The notes below the pieces were generated by a model. That model was not told the origin of the DNA. It made no database searches and saw only the letters and a program-made list of their open reading frames with translations. Position numbers and translations under genes: made by a program. A stretch of 64,000 nt of DNA from Streptomyces sp. TLI_146 (GTDB lineage Bacteria > Actinomycetota > Actinomycetes > Streptomycetales > Streptomycetaceae): the NCBI RefSeq assembly GCF_002846415.1, contig NZ_PJMX01000001.1, forward strand, positions 2,728,001 through 2,792,000, given 5' to 3'. Positions 14,994-23,029 of the stretch are shown here, in pieces. The first letter of the stretch is position 1. The number at the start of each line of letters is the position of its first letter.

Positions 14994-16424
14994 TCACACC
15001 CCGCCGGTGTGGACCTGGAAGGCCGCGCGGCGCACTGCCTTGGCCAGCGCCGGGTCCGGGTGGGCGGCGGCGAGGGCGACCAGGACCTGGACGGTGCGGG
15101 GGTGGCCGACTGCCCTGACCTCGTCGAGCAGGGCGGGCACGGTGCCCTGCACGGCCGAGTCGAGATGGCGCACCATCAGCTCGACCTCGCCGTGGTCGGC
15201 GACGGCCGCGGCGGTGTCGACCCAGAGCCAGGTGGACTCCTCGCGGGTGAGGACGGCGGTGGCGTCCTCGGGGTCGGTCCCCTCGTGCTCGGCGAGCCAG
15301 AGCAGGGCGTAGGGGCGCAGGAAGATCTCGTCGGTGGCGGCGCGCACCTCGGGCTCGGCGGGCGCGCCGACGACCCGGAGCGCCTCGAAGGCGAGCCCGC
15401 GCACCAGGGCGTCCTCGCCCCGGGCCGCGTCGAGCAGCTCGGTCACCGCGCTGCCGACGGGCCGGGCGGCGAGCCAGGCGCGGTACTCGGCGCGGGCCGG
15501 GCCGGGGGTGAGCCGGGCGCAGCCGCGCAGCATGTCCTCGGCGGACTGCTCGATGTTGCCGGCCGGGCTCTGCGCGGCGACGCAGATCTGCTCCAGCTTG
15601 ACCCACACCGCCCAGCTGCCGAGCGGGGTGAGGGTGGCCGAGCCCTCGCCGAGGGTGAGCGCGCCGACGGCGGCGAGCCCGGCGAGGACCCAGTCGAGAA
15701 GGAGGGAGAGGAAGGCGAGGGAGGCGGGGCGGTCCCCGCCGGTGCCGTCCGCGTCGGTGCCGTACGGGACTTCGCAGCGCTCGTCGCGCAGTTCGGCGAC
15801 GCGCTGGCCGAGCAGGTCGAGCAGGGCCGGTACGAGGACGGGGCCGGCCGAGAGCTGGAGGAGGGAGAGCACCTGGGGAACGGCTTCGACGACCTCGGCC
15901 ACGGCGGCGGGCGCGATGGCGGCCGGGGCGGGGTGGACGATCGACCAGGCGTCGAAGAGGGCGACCCAGCCGCGCAGCACCGCGGCGTCGTCGCGGTCCC
16001 AGGCGCGCAGCCGCCAGCCGGGGCGCGCGGTGCCGCCGTGCAGTTCGACGAGTCCGGCGAGCCGGGCCCGGTCCCAGCCTTCCCGCACCTGGGCGGGTGT
16101 CAGCCCAAGGGTGGCGGCGGCCAGTTCGGCGGCGGCGCCCGACAGGGTGCCCGTCGCGGCGGGGCGGGGCGCGTTGCCCCGGGCGCGCTCGGCGTCGGCC
16201 CAGCGGGCGACGCGTACGGCGTCGGCGAGGACCGCTCTGGCCTGGCGGGCCAGTTCGGCGGCGGCCGGGGTGCCCTCGGGCGGCCGGGACCCCGCCCGGG
16301 AGCGGCGGTCGCTCACGGCCCGGCGGGCGCTGGCGAGCGGTCGGGCATCCTTCGCGTGCGGTGCGCGGACAAGCCGCAGTCTGGAGTCTCGCGGCAACTT
16401 CTCTTCAGGCTTCCGGGACGTCAC
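14994..16424 (-). CDS. Large Ala/Leu-rich helical protein of unknown function
   Basis: A 476-residue soluble protein, rich in Ala, Leu, Arg and Val. The N-terminal ~60 residues are basic and probably disordered. The rest is helical and appears to end in HEAT-like repeats (VRGLAFEALRVVGAPAEPEVRAATDE, VPALLDEVRAVGHPRTVQVLVALAAAHPDPALAKAVRRAAFQVHTGGV). The centre has VAGLAAVGALTLGEGSATLTPLGSWAV, which looks winged-helix-like. I know no function; similar proteins are annotated hypothetical in Streptomyces. GTG at 16424 after GGGAAGA is favoured; a TTG at 16460 is also in frame. The upstream region holds a 12-bp direct repeat. Confidence 0.65.
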   Translation of the reverse strand: MTSRKPEEKLPRDSRLRLVRAPHAKDARPLASARRAVSDRRSRAGSRPPEGTPAAAELARQARAVLADAVRVARWADAERARGNAPRPAATGTLSGAAAELAAATLGLTPAQVREGWDRARLAGLVELHGGTARPGWRLRAWDRDDAAVLRGWVALFDAWSIVHPAPAAIAPAAVAEVVEAVPQVLSLLQLSAGPVLVPALLDLLGQRVAELRDERCEVPYGTDADGTGGDRPASLAFLSLLLDWVLAGLAAVGALTLGEGSATLTPLGSWAVWVKLEQICVAAQSPAGNIEQSAEDMLRGCARLTPGPARAEYRAWLAARPVGSAVTELLDAARGEDALVRGLAFEALRVVGAPAEPEVRAATDEIFLRPYALLWLAEHEGTDPEDATAVLTREESTWLWVDTAAAVADHGEVELMVRHLDSAVQGTVPALLDEVRAVGHPRTVQVLVALAAAHPDPALAKAVRRAAFQVHTGGV

Positions 16425-16458
16425 GGATGCAGTCTTCCCGCTGACGGGCAGAAAGCCC

Positions 16459-16570
16459 AAACGGAATGGGTCAGGTCCGGCTCCCGGACGGGCCGGGCGC
16501 GGCCGGGGTCCCGGGCTGTCCCCCGGGGCGGCGTGGTCCGTTGACGGGCCGATTGCAGAAACGGAATGGG
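16459..16570. repeat. 12-bp direct repeat, copies 100 bp apart
   Basis: AAACGGAATGGG occurs at 16459-16470 and 16559-16570, in the intergenic segment between the start of the minus-strand gene at 16424 and the end of the hydrolase at 16639. Both copies are identical and in the same orientation. Paired regulator sites or remnants of a short duplication are possible. Confidence 0.6.
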
Positions 16571-16638
16571 CGCCCTGATCGTCGGGGCGGTGCGGCGCGC
16601 CCCCCCGTGCGCCGCTTGGGGTGCTTTGCCCCCGCGCG

Positions 16639-17763
16639 TCACATGAGCGGCGTCAGGAAGCGCCGCAGCGCCTCCTCGTAACGGGCGGGGTCGGCGTTCC
16701 ACATCGAGGCGTGCGGGGCGTGCTGAACCGCGTGAAGGGTCACCAGATCGGGGCGGCGGGCCGCGAGTTCACGGGTGAGGTGCCAGGAGGCCAGAGTGTC
16801 GTCGGGGCCGTGGAAGACCAGGGCCGGGACGCTCAGGGCGGCCGGGTCGGCGGCCTCGCGCAGACGGTCGCCGTGCGGGCCGGTGCGGCCCTGCGCGGCC
16901 CGGACGGCGAGTGGAAGCAGCGCGCTCGGGGCGCCGTGGGCGACGGCGAGGGCGCGCAGCGTGCCCTCCCAGTCGAGCACCGGGGAGTCGAGGACGACGC
17001 CCCGGATGTGCTCGCGCATCCCGGAGCTCGCGGCGGCGTGCAGCGCCATGGTGGCGCCGGTGGACCAGCCGTGCAGGATGACGCGCTCGGCCCCGGAGCG
17101 CACGGCGTACCGGACGGCGGCGTCGAGGTCGCGCCACTCCGAGTCGCCGAGGTGGCCGAGGCCGTCCGGGGAGCGGGGCGCGCCCTCGTCGCCCCGGTAG
17201 GCGATGTCGAGCACGGGGAGCCGGCGGTGGTGCAGGAACCCGATGACGTTGAGCGGGTGCTCGCGGGTGGTGCCCAGGCCGTGCACGGTGATCACCCAGG
17301 TCTTGCGCACCCCCGGCACCAGCCAGGCGGGCAGCACCCCGAGCTCGGCGGGGATCTCCACGTCCTCGTAGTCGACGCCGAGCGCCTCCTTGGGGGTGCC
17401 GTGGTGGAGCTGCGGGGTGAGCCGGACCCGGTCCCCCGGCTGCGGGCTGCCCCGGGTGACCAGCTCCAGGCGGCGCACCACGGTGTCCGCCGGGTGCGGC
17501 ACGTCGACGACCTCGCCGACCACCGCGCGGATGCCGGGCCCCTCGATCCCGTACAGGCCGGGGCGCAGCGAGGCCAGGCAGCGGGTCAGGGTGATCCGCC
17601 CGGGCCCGGTGGCGTGCACGGTGAGTTCGGGGTCGGTGGGCAGCGGGCGGCCGGGCGGCGCCTTGAGGGCCGCGTCGCTCGCGTACCGTCCGGCGGCCAC
17701 CGCTGCCGCGCCGACGCCGATGAGTGTGGTGACGGCCGCTGCCGTCGCTGTAGCCGGGCGCAC
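16639..17763 (-). CDS. Alpha/beta hydrolase, membrane-anchored
   Basis: A 374-residue protein with an N-terminal hydrophobic segment (AAAVTTLIGVGAAAVAAGRYA), then a beta-rich N-domain, then an alpha/beta-hydrolase fold: WVITVHGLG near the oxyanion hole, nucleophile elbow HGWSTGATMAL (GxSxG), acid in VFHGPDDTLAS, and catalytic His in QHAPHASMWN. The fold is that of lysophospholipase/serine aminopeptidase-like hydrolases; substrate unknown. GTG at 17763 is chosen; ATG at 17793 would add MPPRTADTGT. It follows the class II aldolase gene on the same strand, separated by 77 bp. Confidence 0.85.
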   Translation of the reverse strand: MRPATATAAAVTTLIGVGAAAVAAGRYASDAALKAPPGRPLPTDPELTVHATGPGRITLTRCLASLRPGLYGIEGPGIRAVVGEVVDVPHPADTVVRRLELVTRGSPQPGDRVRLTPQLHHGTPKEALGVDYEDVEIPAELGVLPAWLVPGVRKTWVITVHGLGTTREHPLNVIGFLHHRRLPVLDIAYRGDEGAPRSPDGLGHLGDSEWRDLDAAVRYAVRSGAERVILHGWSTGATMALHAAASSGMREHIRGVVLDSPVLDWEGTLRALAVAHGAPSALLPLAVRAAQGRTGPHGDRLREAADPAALSVPALVFHGPDDTLASWHLTRELAARRPDLVTLHAVQHAPHASMWNADPARYEEALRRFLTPLM

Positions 17764-17839
17764 CGTTCCAGTGTCGGCAGTGCGCGGCGGCATGGCCAGT
17801 GGGCGGGGGCCTACCGGGGCACGCCCGGGTGCGGGGGCG

Positions 17840-18499
17840 TCAGCGCTGCCCGTATCCCCGGAACTGTTCGGCGGCCCGGTCGAGGTCGGCGGCGGAGAGC
17901 AGGGAGGGGGTGCGGCCGGGGACGGAGGAGGCGGCGAGCCAGAGGCGGCACATCCACTCCAGTTGGGCGGTGCGGTCGTATGCCTGGGAAAGGGTGGTTC
18001 CGTAGGTGATCGTCCCGTGGTTCCGCAGGAGGCAGCCGGTGCGGCCTTCGAGGGCGCCCAGCATGTTCCGCGCCAGTTCCTCGGTCCCGTACAGCGCGTA
18101 CGGCGCGACCTGGACCGGACCACCGAGCGTGGCGGTCATGTAGTGGACCGGCGGGAGCTCGGTGACCAGGGTGGAGACGGCCGTGGCGTGCACGGCGTGG
18201 GTGTGGACGACGGCCAGGGCGTCGGTGTTCCGGTATACGGCCAGGTGCATGGGCAGTTCGCTGGTGGGGCGCAGCGAGCCGGTCACCTGGTGGCCGGTGA
18301 GGTCGACGGCGACGGTGTCGTCGGGGCCGAGGCGGTCGTAGGGGACCCCGGTGGGGGTGACCAGGACCAGGTCCCCGACGCGTACGGAGACATTGCCCGA
18401 GGTGCCCACGACCAGGCCTTCCTCGGCGGTGCGGCGCGCGGTGGCGGTCAGCTCGGCCCAGGCCGCGGCGACCGCCGCTGAGTCGTTCGGCTCTCCCAT
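17840..18499 (-). CDS. Class II aldolase/adducin family protein (fuculose-phosphate aldolase-like)
   Basis: A 219-residue class II aldolase. The typical phosphate/zinc framework is seen: GLVVGTSGNVSVRVGDLVLVTPTGVPYD near the N-terminus, then ELPMHLAVYRNTDALAVVHTHAVHATAVST with the metal-binding His-x-His, then the third ligand region LLRNHGTITYG. Such enzymes cleave fuculose-1-P or ribulose phosphates, or dehydrate methylthioribulose-1-P; the substrate is not determined here. ATG at 18499. It is divergent from the Pit phosphate transporter with 209 bp between. Confidence 0.88.
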   Translation of the reverse strand: MGEPNDSAAVAAAWAELTATARRTAEEGLVVGTSGNVSVRVGDLVLVTPTGVPYDRLGPDDTVAVDLTGHQVTGSLRPTSELPMHLAVYRNTDALAVVHTHAVHATAVSTLVTELPPVHYMTATLGGPVQVAPYALYGTEELARNMLGALEGRTGCLLRNHGTITYGTTLSQAYDRTAQLEWMCRLWLAASSVPGRTPSLLSAADLDRAAEQFRGYGQR

Positions 18500-18639
18500 G
18501 GGGGCGATCCTCGCAGGCTCCGCCCGGCGAGCGGCGGAGTGAGCAGAATCTCTTCTATAGGCGCTATGACCGGTTCACGGGGTTTGTCAGAGCCTGACCG
18601 CATCAAAAACCGGTCAGATACACCGTGACGCCCGACCCA

Positions 18640-18680
18640 GTTCACCTTCCGTTCATCCAAGTTACTTACGTTCGTCCAGC
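18640..18680 (+). promoter_or_regulatory. Candidate PHO box (PhoP-binding direct repeats)
   Basis: Two adjacent 11-bp units, GTTCACCTTCC (18640) and GTTCATCCAAG (18651), are followed by a weak unit and GTTCGTCC at 18670. This matches the Streptomyces PhoP direct-repeat unit (GTTCACC plus four bases). It ends 28 bp before the Pit transporter start, the right place for phosphate-starvation control of that gene. Confidence 0.75.
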
Positions 18681-18708
18681 CACTGACGTCGAACGATTGC
18701 CTGGGTAA

Positions 18709-19974
18709 ATGGAACACATCACGCTGCTGCTCGCCATTGTGGTCGTGACAGCTCTAGTGTTCGATTTCACGAACGGTTTCCATGACACCGCCAACGCGAT
18801 GGCCACGACCATCTCGACCGGCGCCCTGAAACCCAAAGCCGCGGTCGCCATGTCCGCCGCGCTCAACCTGGTCGGCGCGTTCCTGTCGGTGGAGGTCGCC
18901 AAGACGATCTCCGGCGGGATCATCAACGAGAAGGGCATCAGAACAGAGGTCATCTTCGCGGCGCTCGTCGGCGCCATCCTCTGGAACCTGGTGACCTGGC
19001 TGCTCGGCCTGCCGTCCAGCTCGTCCCACGCCCTGTTCGGCGGTCTGATCGGCGCGGCCGTGATGTCGGCCGGCTGGTCCTCGGTGAACGGCTCGACCGT
19101 CGTCACCAAGGTGCTGCTCCCCGCCGTCGCCGCCCCGATCGTCGCGGGCGTCGCCTCGATGCTGGCCACGCGTCTGACGTACCGGATCAACCGGAATACG
19201 GACGAGAAGGCCACCGCCAAGGGCTACCGGGCCGGACAGATCGCCTCCGCCGGTCTCGTCTCGCTCGCCCACGGCACCAACGACGCGCAGAAGACGATGG
19301 GCATCATCACCCTCGCCCTGGTCACCGGCGGAGTGCTGCACCCGGGTGCCAACCCCCCGATGTGGGTCATCGTCTCGGCCGGCATGGCCATCGCCATGGG
19401 CACCTACCTCGGCGGCTGGCGCATCATCCGCACCATGGGCAAGGGCCTGACCGAGCTGGCGCCGCCGCAGGGCTTCGCCGCCCAGTCCGGTGCCGCGACC
19501 GTCATCCTGGCCTCCTCGCACCTCGGCTTCTCGCTCTCCACCACCCAGGTCTGCTCCGGCTCCGTCATGGGCGCCGGCCTCGGCCGCAAGGGCGGTGTGG
19601 TCCGCTGGTCCACCGCGACCCGCATGTTCATCGCCTGGGGCCTGACCCTGCCCGCCGCGGGTCTGGTCGGCGCCGGCGCCGAGTTCCTCACCGGCCAGGG
19701 CACCTGGGGCGTCGTCCTCGTGGCGATCCTCCTGGTCGCGGGCTCCGGCTTCATCTGGAAGCTGTCGCGCCGCCAGCCGGTCGACCACAACGACGTCACC
19801 GCCACGGCCACCCCGGCCGAGTCCCCGGCCGAGCCCGCGGGCGTCGTGACCACCGCGATCGCCGCCGTCACCCCGCCGCCCACCGTCGCCGCCGTGGCCG
19901 CCGATCTGACGGCCACCATCCCGGCGCCGGCCCCGGTGGCCCCCGCCGACCCGGCCCGCCCGGCTGCCGTCTGA
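18709..19974 (+). CDS. pitH2: Inorganic phosphate transporter, Pit family (PitH2-like)
   Basis: A 421-residue low-affinity phosphate permease. Both Pit repeats are present: N-terminal DFTNGFHDTANAMATTISTGAL and the second SLAHGTNDAQKTMGIITLAL, with SSSHALFGGLIGA and FSLSTTQVCSGSVMGAG as the paired re-entrant motifs. There are about 10 hydrophobic spans, and the C-terminal ~70 residues are an Ala/Pro/Thr-rich tail. By locus and sequence it corresponds to PitH2 (SCO1845) of S. coelicolor, known to be PhoP-regulated. A PHO box lies just upstream. No obvious Shine-Dalgarno at the ATG. The small membrane protein at 20011 follows. Confidence 0.9.
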   Translation: MEHITLLLAIVVVTALVFDFTNGFHDTANAMATTISTGALKPKAAVAMSAALNLVGAFLSVEVAKTISGGIINEKGIRTEVIFAALVGAILWNLVTWLLGLPSSSSHALFGGLIGAAVMSAGWSSVNGSTVVTKVLLPAVAAPIVAGVASMLATRLTYRINRNTDEKATAKGYRAGQIASAGLVSLAHGTNDAQKTMGIITLALVTGGVLHPGANPPMWVIVSAGMAIAMGTYLGGWRIIRTMGKGLTELAPPQGFAAQSGAATVILASSHLGFSLSTTQVCSGSVMGAGLGRKGGVVRWSTATRMFIAWGLTLPAAGLVGAGAEFLTGQGTWGVVLVAILLVAGSGFIWKLSRRQPVDHNDVTATATPAESPAEPAGVVTTAIAAVTPPPTVAAVAADLTATIPAPAPVAPADPARPAAV

Positions 19975-20010
19975 ACGGGCCGACCCGGCCCGCACCCCAA
20001 AGGAATCGTC

Positions 20011-20235
20011 ATGCACATCGACTGGGCAGCTCTCGGCACCGTCTTCGGTGTCAGCCTCATCGTCACCGTCGGCCTGGTGGGCCTGTTCACCGTCGGGATC
20101 ATCGGCCTCAGCAAGCAGCAGTCGGCCGCGGCCGGCAAGGGCAACGTCGCCGTCGCCCGCACCACCGCCTACCTCTGCTTCGCGCTCTGCGCGGCGGCCG
20201 TCGCGTACGGCATCAACCTGATCGTCGGCAAGTAG
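20011..20235 (+). CDS. Small two-span membrane protein following the phosphate transporter
   Basis: A 74-residue protein with two hydrophobic segments (ALGTVFGVSLIVTVGLVGLF and TAYLCFALCAAAVAYGINLI) joined by a short polar loop SKQQSAAAGKGNVAV. ATG at 20011 follows AAAGGA. It lies 36 bp after the Pit gene and before a strong terminator, so it is co-transcribed with it. Homologues sit at the same place in other Streptomyces. An accessory role in phosphate transport is inferred only from position. Confidence 0.8.
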   Translation: MHIDWAALGTVFGVSLIVTVGLVGLFTVGIIGLSKQQSAAAGKGNVAVARTTAYLCFALCAAAVAYGINLIVGK

Positions 20236-20261
20236 CGCGGCGAGCGGTACCGCACACCCCC

Positions 20262-20296
20262 AGAACCGCCCTCCGGCCCCGCCGGAGGGCGGTTCT
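20262..20296 (+). terminator. Strong terminator hairpin of the pit operon
   Basis: AGAACCGCCCTCCGG (20262-20276) and CCGGAGGGCGGTTCT (20282-20296) form a perfect 15-bp stem with a 5-base loop, 26 bp after the small membrane protein gene. It separates the phosphate operon from the cobalamin leader. Confidence 0.9.
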
Positions 20297-20329
20297 CTGT
20301 GTGCCTGGGCACACTCTCCCGTCGCAGGT

Positions 20330-20480
20330 CAGCAGCGAGTTGACGGGCGTTCGCGGGCGTGGTGGACTGCCCGAGCCATTACGGCGGCAGAAGAGGAAGC
20401 CGGTGCGAATCCGGCGCGGTCCCGCCACTGTCATCGGGGAATCATCCCCGTGAGCCAGGAACTCTCACCGCCGGTCGACG
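20330..20480 (+). promoter_or_regulatory. Cobalamin (adenosylcobalamin) riboswitch
   Basis: The leader carries the B12-box core GCCGGTGCGAATCCGGCGCG, followed by GTCCCGCCACTGT and, downstream, GTGAGCCAGGAACTC, the conserved parts of the cobalamin aptamer. Paired elements such as GGGGAATCATCCCC are visible between them. It precedes cobD by about 110 bp. CTCAC at 20464-20468 could pair with GTGAG at 20506-20510, which forms the ribosome site of the leader ORF; such pairing would fit translational shut-off when B12 is bound. Boundaries are approximate. Confidence 0.9.
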
Positions 20481-20521
20481 TCGTACCAGGGCGCGGACAC
20501 CCTGAGTGAGGACATACCGCC

Positions 20522-20590
20522 ATGTGCGCCTGCCTGTTGCCGGCACCCCCCGGAAGTACCAGAGCCCTTCTCGGCGTTGCGGCGGGCTGA
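20522..20590 (+). CDS. 22-codon leader ORF between riboswitch and cobD
   Basis: An ATG at 20522, preceded by GTGAGGAC at 20506-20513, opens a frame MCACLLPAPPGSTRALLGVAAG and stops at 20590, four bases before the cobD ATG at 20595. The site is well placed for the riboswitch to control its initiation, and the stop/start spacing suits translational coupling to cobD. It is too short to judge by codon bias. If translated it is a leader peptide rather than a functional protein. Confidence 0.45.
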   Translation: MCACLLPAPPGSTRALLGVAAG

Positions 20591-20594
20591 TCCC

Positions 20595-21524
20595 ATGCGT
20601 GCCGATCGCACTTTCGCGTACGGCGCCACCGCCGGTCTCCTCGGCGACCTCCTCCTCGGCGACCCCCGCCGAGGGCACCCGGTCGCCGCGTTCGGCCGTG
20701 CCGCGGCCGCTGTGGAGCGCGCGCTGTGGCGCGACCACCGGGGCTGGGGCGCGCTGCACACCGCCGTGTGCGCCGGAGGCGCCGCGGGCACCGCGCTGCT
20801 CGCCACGCGCGCGGTACGCAGGCGTCCCGCCGCGTCCGTCGCCCTGACCGCCGCCGCCACCTGGGCCGTCGTGGGCGGCACTTCGCTGGGCCGGGAGGCC
20901 CGGGCGATCGGCGCCGCCCTGGAGGCCGGGGACGTCGAGGCGGCCCGCGCGCGCCTGCCGCACCTGTGCGGACGCGACCCGCAGTCCCTGGACGCGCCGG
21001 GCATCGCGCGCGCGGTCGTCGAGTCCGTCGCCGAGAACACCTCGGACGCCGTGGTCGGCGCGCTGGTGTGGGGGGCGCTCGCGGGGGTGCCGGGCCTGGT
21101 CGCCTTCCGCGCGGTCAACACGCTGGACGCGATGGTCGGCCACCGCTCGCCGCGCCATCTGCGGTACGGGTGGGCCTCGGCGCGCCTGGACGACGTGGCG
21201 GGCTGGCCGGGCGCCCGGCTCACCGCCGCACTCGCGGTGGCGGCCGGAGGCGCTCCGCGTCGCGCCACGCGCGCGTGGCGCGACGACGCCCGCAAGCACC
21301 CGAGCCCCAACGCGGGCCCCGTGGAGGCGTCGTTCGCGGGCGCGCTCGGAGTACGGCTGGGCGGCACCCTCTCGTACGGCGGCCGCGTGGAGCACCGGCC
21401 CGTCCTGAACGGGGGCGGCCGGGCGGTGGAGGTCGCGGACATCGAGCGGGCGGTGCGGCTGTCGCGCCGGGTGGGCTGGCTGGCGCTTGGCGCGGCGATC
21501 GCGGTGAGGAAGGTACGGACATGA
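20595..21524 (+). CDS. cobD: Adenosylcobinamide-phosphate synthase CobD/CbiB
   Basis: A 309-residue integral membrane protein that attaches aminopropanol (phosphate) to adenosylcobyric acid. CbiB hallmarks: [21 protein letters not shown] at the N-terminus, [27 protein letters not shown] and [28 protein letters not shown] in the middle, and [23 protein letters not shown] near the C-terminus. First enzyme gene behind the cobalamin riboswitch. ATG at 20595 is preferred over a TTG at 20577 that overlaps the leader ORF. Its stop overlaps the cobQ start (ATGA). Confidence 0.93.
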   Translation: MRADRTFAYGATAGLLGDLLLGDPRRGHPVAAFGRAAAAVERALWRDHRGWGALHTAVCAGGAAGTALLATRAVRRRPAASVALTAAATWAVVGGTSLGREARAIGAALEAGDVEAARARLPHLCGRDPQSLDAPGIARAVVESVAENTSDAVVGALVWGALAGVPGLVAFRAVNTLDAMVGHRSPRHLRYGWASARLDDVAGWPGARLTAALAVAAGGAPRRATRAWRDDARKHPSPNAGPVEASFAGALGVRLGGTLSYGGRVEHRPVLNGGGRAVEVADIERAVRLSRRVGWLALGAAIAVRKVRT

Positions 21525-23029
21525 GCGGCGGACTGCTGGTCGCGGGCACCACGTCGGACGCCGGGAAGAGCGTCGTCACCGCCGGGATCTGCCGGTGGCT
21601 GGTGCGCCAGGGCGTGAAGGTCGCGCCGTTCAAGGGACAGAACATGTCCCTCAACTCGTTCGTCACGCGCGAGGGCGCCGAGATCGGGCGGGCGCAGGCG
21701 ATGCAGGCGCAGGCGGCGCGCGTCGAGCCGTCCGCGCTGATGAACCCCGTGCTGCTCAAGCCGGGGAGCGACCGGTCGAGCCAGGTCGTACTCATGGGCA
21801 AGCCGGTGGGCGAACTGAGCGCCAGCGGCTACCACGGCGGGCGCCAGGAGGCGCTTCTCGGCACCGTCGTGGACTGCCTGGAGCGGCTGCGGGGCACATA
21901 TGACGCCGTGATCTGCGAGGGGGCGGGCAGTCCGGCCGAGATCAATCTGCGGCGTACCGACATCGTCAACATGGGCATCGCGCGCGCCGCGAAGCTGCCG
22001 GTGGTGGTGGTCGGCGACATCGACCGGGGCGGGGTGTTCGCCTCGTTCTTCGGTACGACGGCGCTGCTGAGCCCCGAGGACCAGGCGCTGGTCGCCGGGT
22101 ACATCGTCAACAAGTTCCGCGGCGACGTCTCGCTGCTCGAACCCGGCATCGACATGCTGCGCGGTCTCACCGGTCGTCATACGTACGGGATCCTGCCGTA
22201 CGCGCACGGGCTCGGCATCGACGAGGAGGACGGCCTGCGGGTGTCGTTGCGCGGCGCCGTGCGCGAGTCCGTGGTGGCGCCGCCGGTCGGCGAGGACGTG
22301 CTGCGGGTCGCGGTCTGCGCCGTCCCGCTGATGTCCAACTTCACCGACGTGGACGCCCTCGCCGCCGAACCGGGCGTGATCGTACGGTTCGTGGACCGGC
22401 CCGAGGAGCTGGCCGACGCGGATCTGGTCGTGGTGCCGGGAACCCGGGGCACGGTCCGGGCGTTGGAATGGCTGAGGGAACGGGGGCTGGCGCGGGAGCT
22501 GGCGCGCAGGGCGGCCGAAGGGCGTCCGGTGCTGGGGATCTGCGGCGGGTTCCAGGTGCTCGGAGAGCACATCGAGGACGAGGTCGAGTCACGGGCGGGT
22601 TCCGTGACGGGGCTCGGACTGCTGCCCGTACGGGTGCGGTTCGCGCCCGCGAAGACACTTGCACGGCCGACCGGCGAGGCGCTGGGCGAGTCCGTGGAGG
22701 GATACGAGATCCACCACGGCGTCGCCGAAGTGCTGGGCGGGGAAGCCTTCTTGGACGGATGCCGGGTCGGTGCGGTCTGGGGGACGCACTGGCACGGGTC
22801 ACTTGAGAGCGACGGATTCAGACGACGGTTCCTGGAGACGGTCGCGAGCGCCGCAGGACGGCGTTTCGTGCCCGCCCCGGACACGTCGTTCGGCGCGCTG
22901 CGCGAAGAGCAGCTGGACCGCCTCGGCGACCTCATCGAAGAACACGCGGACACGGACGCGCTCATGCGGCTCATCGAGCAGGGCGCGCCCGCAGGACTTC
23001 CCTTCATCGCACCTGGAGCACCCGCATGA
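21521..23029 (+). CDS. cobQ: Cobyric acid synthase CobQ/CbiP
   Basis: A 502-residue glutamine-dependent amidotransferase that amidates side chains b, d, e and g of adenosylcobyrinic acid a,c-diamide. The N-terminal dethiobiotin-synthetase-like ATPase has [16 protein letters not shown] and [14 protein letters not shown]. The C-terminal class I-like glutaminase has the nucleophile Cys in [15 protein letters not shown] and the His in [13 protein letters not shown]. Usual length. ATG at 21521 overlaps the cobD stop and its own stop overlaps the cobN ATG, so it is within a tightly coupled operon. Confidence 0.95.
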   Translation: MSGGLLVAGTTSDAGKSVVTAGICRWLVRQGVKVAPFKGQNMSLNSFVTREGAEIGRAQAMQAQAARVEPSALMNPVLLKPGSDRSSQVVLMGKPVGELSASGYHGGRQEALLGTVVDCLERLRGTYDAVICEGAGSPAEINLRRTDIVNMGIARAAKLPVVVVGDIDRGGVFASFFGTTALLSPEDQALVAGYIVNKFRGDVSLLEPGIDMLRGLTGRHTYGILPYAHGLGIDEEDGLRVSLRGAVRESVVAPPVGEDVLRVAVCAVPLMSNFTDVDALAAEPGVIVRFVDRPEELADADLVVVPGTRGTVRALEWLRERGLARELARRAAEGRPVLGICGGFQVLGEHIEDEVESRAGSVTGLGLLPVRVRFAPAKTLARPTGEALGESVEGYEIHHGVAEVLGGEAFLDGCRVGAVWGTHWHGSLESDGFRRRFLETVASAAGRRFVPAPDTSFGALREEQLDRLGDLIEEHADTDALMRLIEQGAPAGLPFIAPGAPA

